Assembly: GCF_910585845.1 (NCBI RefSeq)
Contig: NZ_CAJUHF010000083.1
Coordinates: 1 to 8,227 of the forward strand
Direction: 5' to 3'
From: an uncultured Bacteroides sp.
GTDB lineage: Bacteria > Bacteroidota > Bacteroidia > Bacteroidales > Bacteroidaceae
Length of the DNA stretch: 8,227 bases
Shown: positions 6,281 through 8,227 of the stretch, one piece after another
Numbering within the stretch: the first letter of the stretch is position 1
How the letters are laid out: each line of letters opens with the position of its first letter
Made by a program: the position numbers and the translations under genes
Notes under the pieces: model-generated
Database searches by the model: none
What the model saw: only the letters and a program-made list of their open reading frames with translations
What the model was told of the DNA's origin: nothing

Positions 6281-7978
6281 TCAATCATTCAGCAACTTTC
6301 TATAACGTACGCGGGTCGGTTCTTCTTTTCCTAAACGTTTCTGCTTATTTTCTTCATATTCCGAGTAGGAACCTTCGAAGTAGAACACATTCGAATCTCC
6401 TTCAAAGGCAAGAATGTGCGTACAAATACGGTCGAGGAACCAACGGTCATGACTGATAACTACGGCACAACCTGCAAAATCTTCAAGACCTTCTTCAAGA
6501 GCACGAAGGGTATTCACATCAATATCATTGGTAGGCTCATCCAACAACAACACATTACCTTCTTCTTTCAGAGCCATAGCAAGGTGAAGACGGTTACGTT
6601 CACCACCGGAAAGCACACCACACAGTTTCTCCTGATCGCCACCGGAGAAATTGAAACGAGACAGATAAGCACGGGCATTAATATCACGCCCTCCCATACG
6701 AATCAGTTCTGTACCTCCGGATATCACCTGAAAGACACTCTTATTTGGGTCGATATCGCGATGTTGCTGGTCTACATAAGCCACCTTCACCGTTTCTCCC
6801 ACCTCAAACTCACCTTTATCCACATTCTCCAGCCCCATGATCAGACGGAACAAAGTCGTTTTACCGGCACCATTAGGACCAATGACACCAACGATACCAT
6901 TCGGTGGAAGCATGAAATTAAGGTCATCAAACAGAAGTTTGTCACCGTACGCCTTCGCTACATGTTTAGCCTCGATAACTTTATTTCCAAGGCGTGGACC
7001 ATTGGGAATGAAGATTTCCAACTTCTCTTCTTTCTCCTTGACGTCTTCATTCAGCAATTTATCGTAAGAGTTCAAACGTGCCTTACCCTTTGCCTGACGG
7101 GCTTTAGGCGCCATGCGTACCCACTCCAACTCGCGTTCCAAAGTCTTACGGCGTTTGCTGGCCGTTTTCTCTTCCATTTCCATACGTTTGGTCTTCTGTT
7201 CCAACCAGCTGGAATAATTTCCTTTCCAAGGAATACCTTCACCACGGTCAAGTTCGAGAATCCATCCTGCCACATGGTCGAGGAAATATCTATCGTGGGT
7301 TACAGCGATTACCGTACCTTCATATTGCTGCAAGTGTTGTTCCAGCCAGTCGATAGACTCAGCATCGAGGTGGTTCGTAGGTTCGTCCAGCAGCAATATA
7401 TCCGGTTTTTGCAACAGCAGGCGGCAAAGTGCAACACGGCGGCGTTCACCTCCTGAAAGATGTTCCACAAGTTGGTCTTCCGGCGGACAACGAAGGGCAT
7501 CCATCGCACGTTCCAATTTGCTGTCAAGATTCCAGGCATCAGTCGCATCAATGATATCCTGAAGTTCTCCCTGGCGGACGAACAATTTATCCATCTTGTC
7601 TGCATCCTCATAGTATTCGGGAAGAGCGAACTTCTGATTGATTTCCTCATATTCGTTAAGTGCATCTACAATGGGTTGCACACCTTCCATAACGACTTCT
7701 TTCACGGTCTTCACAGGATCAAGATAAGGTTCCTGAGCCAGATATCCCACCGAATAGCCTGGTGAAAAAACAACTTCCCCTTGATAAGCCTTGTCCAATC
7801 CGGCTATAATTTTCAGCAAAGTGGATTTACCAGAACCATTCAGACCGATAATACCAATCTTCGCCCCATAAAAGAACGAGAGATAGATGTTCTTCAACAC
7901 CTGTTTGTTATTCTGCTGAATGGTCTTGTTCAGCCCCACCATAGAAAAGATAATCTTTTTATCGTCAACTGTTGCCAT
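6281..7978 (-). CDS. ettA: EttA, ABC-F energy-dependent translational throttle
   Basis: A 565-residue cytoplasmic ABC-F ATPase with no membrane segments. In E. coli EttA binds the ribosomal E site and gates the first elongation steps according to ATP/ADP ratio. ABC domain 1 has Walker A GLNGSGKST (45-53), signature LSGGE (174-178), Walker B LLLDEPTNHLD with Glu199, and switch His228. The charged P-site tRNA interaction linker (about 245-325) includes RGEGIPWKGNYSSWLEQK and ELEWVR, blocks that are nearly identical in E. coli EttA. ABC domain 2 has GPNGAGKTT (367-375), LSGGE (456-460), LLLDEPTNDID with Glu481, and His510. Collinearity along the whole length, the short interdomain arm and the lack of a long C-terminal extension favour EttA over Uup, YbiT or antibiotic-resistance ABC-F proteins. 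The length is close to the usual 555-560. It is a single-gene unit with its own promoter and terminator, divergent from tRNA-Lys. The start gives only a short variable N-terminus before the conserved core. Confidence 0.97.
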   Translation of the reverse strand: MATVDDKKIIFSMVGLNKTIQQNNKQVLKNIYLSFFYGAKIGIIGLNGSGKSTLLKIIAGLDKAYQGEVVFSPGYSVGYLAQEPYLDPVKTVKEVVMEGVQPIVDALNEYEEINQKFALPEYYEDADKMDKLFVRQGELQDIIDATDAWNLDSKLERAMDALRCPPEDQLVEHLSGGERRRVALCRLLLQKPDILLLDEPTNHLDAESIDWLEQHLQQYEGTVIAVTHDRYFLDHVAGWILELDRGEGIPWKGNYSSWLEQKTKRMEMEEKTASKRRKTLERELEWVRMAPKARQAKGKARLNSYDKLLNEDVKEKEEKLEIFIPNGPRLGNKVIEAKHVAKAYGDKLLFDDLNFMLPPNGIVGVIGPNGAGKTTLFRLIMGLENVDKGEFEVGETVKVAYVDQQHRDIDPNKSVFQVISGGTELIRMGGRDINARAYLSRFNFSGGDQEKLCGVLSGGERNRLHLAMALKEEGNVLLLDEPTNDIDVNTLRALEEGLEDFAGCAVVISHDRWFLDRICTHILAFEGDSNVFYFEGSYSEYEENKQKRLGKEEPTRVRYRKLLND

Positions 7979-8030
7979 AAAGTATTTATATTAATAATGT
8001 ATATTTCACCTAAAATGAACGTTTTCTTGG

Positions 8031-8038
8031 CAAAGATA
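8031..8038 (-). promoter_or_regulatory. Candidate -7 promoter element of ettA
   Basis: Minus-strand TATCTTTG fits TAnnTTTG and lies 52 bases upstream of the ettA ATG, giving a leader of about 45 bases. The expected -33 TTTG is not found at the usual spacing; the nearest is about 30 bases away. Confidence 0.6.
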
Positions 8039-8057
8039 ACAAAAAAGAGAGAAAACT

Positions 8058-8088
8058 TTTGTATTTATCAAAAATATGTCTACTTTTG
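8058..8088 (+). promoter_or_regulatory. Bacteroides-type promoter of tRNA-Lys
   Basis: TTTG (8058-8061), a 19-base gap, then TACTTTTG (8081-8088) is a textbook Bacteroides housekeeping promoter (TTTG, 19-21 bases, TAnnTTTG). The tRNA begins 25 bases after it, so a 5' leader of roughly 15-20 bases is expected. It is back to back with the ettA promoter. Confidence 0.85.
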
Positions 8089-8113
8089 CACCCGCTTAAC
8101 AGCAATAAGGTCT

Positions 8114-8186
8114 GATTCGCTAGCTCAGCAGGTAGAGCACAACACTTTTAATGTTGGGGTCCTGGGTTCGAGCCCCAGGCGGATCA
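8114..8186 (+). tRNA. tRNA-Lys, anticodon UUU
   Basis: All four arms fold. The acceptor GATTCGC (8114-8120) pairs with GCGGATC (8179-8185) with one G-T pair. The D stem is GCTC/GAGC (8123-8126 with 8135-8138). The anticodon stem CAACA/TGTTG (8140-8144 with 8152-8156) carries loop CTTTTAA, giving anticodon TTT (8147-8149) for lysine. A five-base variable loop is followed by the T arm CTGGG-TTCGAGC-CCCAG (8162-8178). The discriminator is A8186 and the CCA end is not encoded, so it must be added enzymatically. No other tRNA is visible in the window. Confidence 0.98.
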
Positions 8187-8189
8187 CAG

Positions 8190-8217
8190 AAGGGTCACAA
8201 TTATGTGGCCCTTTTTT
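8190..8217 (+). terminator. Intrinsic terminator after tRNA-Lys
   Basis: GGGTCACA (8192-8199) pairs with TGTGGCCC (8204-8211), with one G-T pair and a four-base loop; flanking A-T pairs extend the stem. Six T follow (8212-8217). It starts a few bases after the tRNA, so the tRNA transcript is monocistronic. Confidence 0.93.
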
Positions 8218-8227
8218 CATGCCTGTA

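Noticed and set aside
6416..7456. Long plus-strand reading frame opposite ettA
   Set aside because: Antisense shadow of a well-conserved gene, with no domain of its own.

Overview
The window looks like chromosomal DNA of a Bacteroidota gut-type bacterium, most likely Bacteroides. The reasons are promoter elements of the TAnnTTTG/TTTG class instead of -35/-10 boxes, start codons without clear Shine-Dalgarno sequences, lipoproteins whose mature N-termini are rich in acidic residues, and a TonB-dependent receptor with an N-terminal carboxypeptidase-regulatory-like extension. The species cannot be fixed from sequence alone.

Layout from left to right. Positions 1-563 hold no gene I can support. 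They contain two different tandem arrays, both with an exact 22-bp period: five copies of an AT-rich unit (196-305, closed on each side by an inverted piece of itself), and six copies of a TCYCRYGRGA palindrome followed by an A-run (419-538). Positions 564-6057 hold three minus-strand genes read in the order TonB-dependent receptor (3343-6057), tyrosine-rich lipoprotein with a duplicated domain (2004-3320), and DRGH-type nonspecific nuclease lipoprotein (564-1895). The first two are 22 bp apart and surely co-transcribed. The nuclease follows after 108 bp that contain an intrinsic terminator-like hairpin, so it is probably expressed at a lower level or from its own promoter. Positions 6058-6280 hold the receptor's upstream region and the terminator of the next gene. 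Positions 6281-7978 (minus) encode the ABC-F translation factor EttA. It is divergent from a tRNA-Lys(UUU) gene (8114-8186), which has a well-formed promoter and an intrinsic terminator.

The receptor, surface lipoprotein and secreted nuclease can be read as one outer-membrane system: the nuclease cuts extracellular DNA or RNA, the lipoprotein binds at the surface, and the receptor imports a product or an associated ligand. There is no SusD homologue, no sigma/anti-sigma pair and no STN domain, so this is not a standard glycan-utilisation locus. The substrate is inferred only from the nuclease. The most unusual DNA structure is the pair of 22-bp-period arrays; the palindromic one starts 25 bp beyond the nuclease stop codon, where no ordinary terminator is visible.
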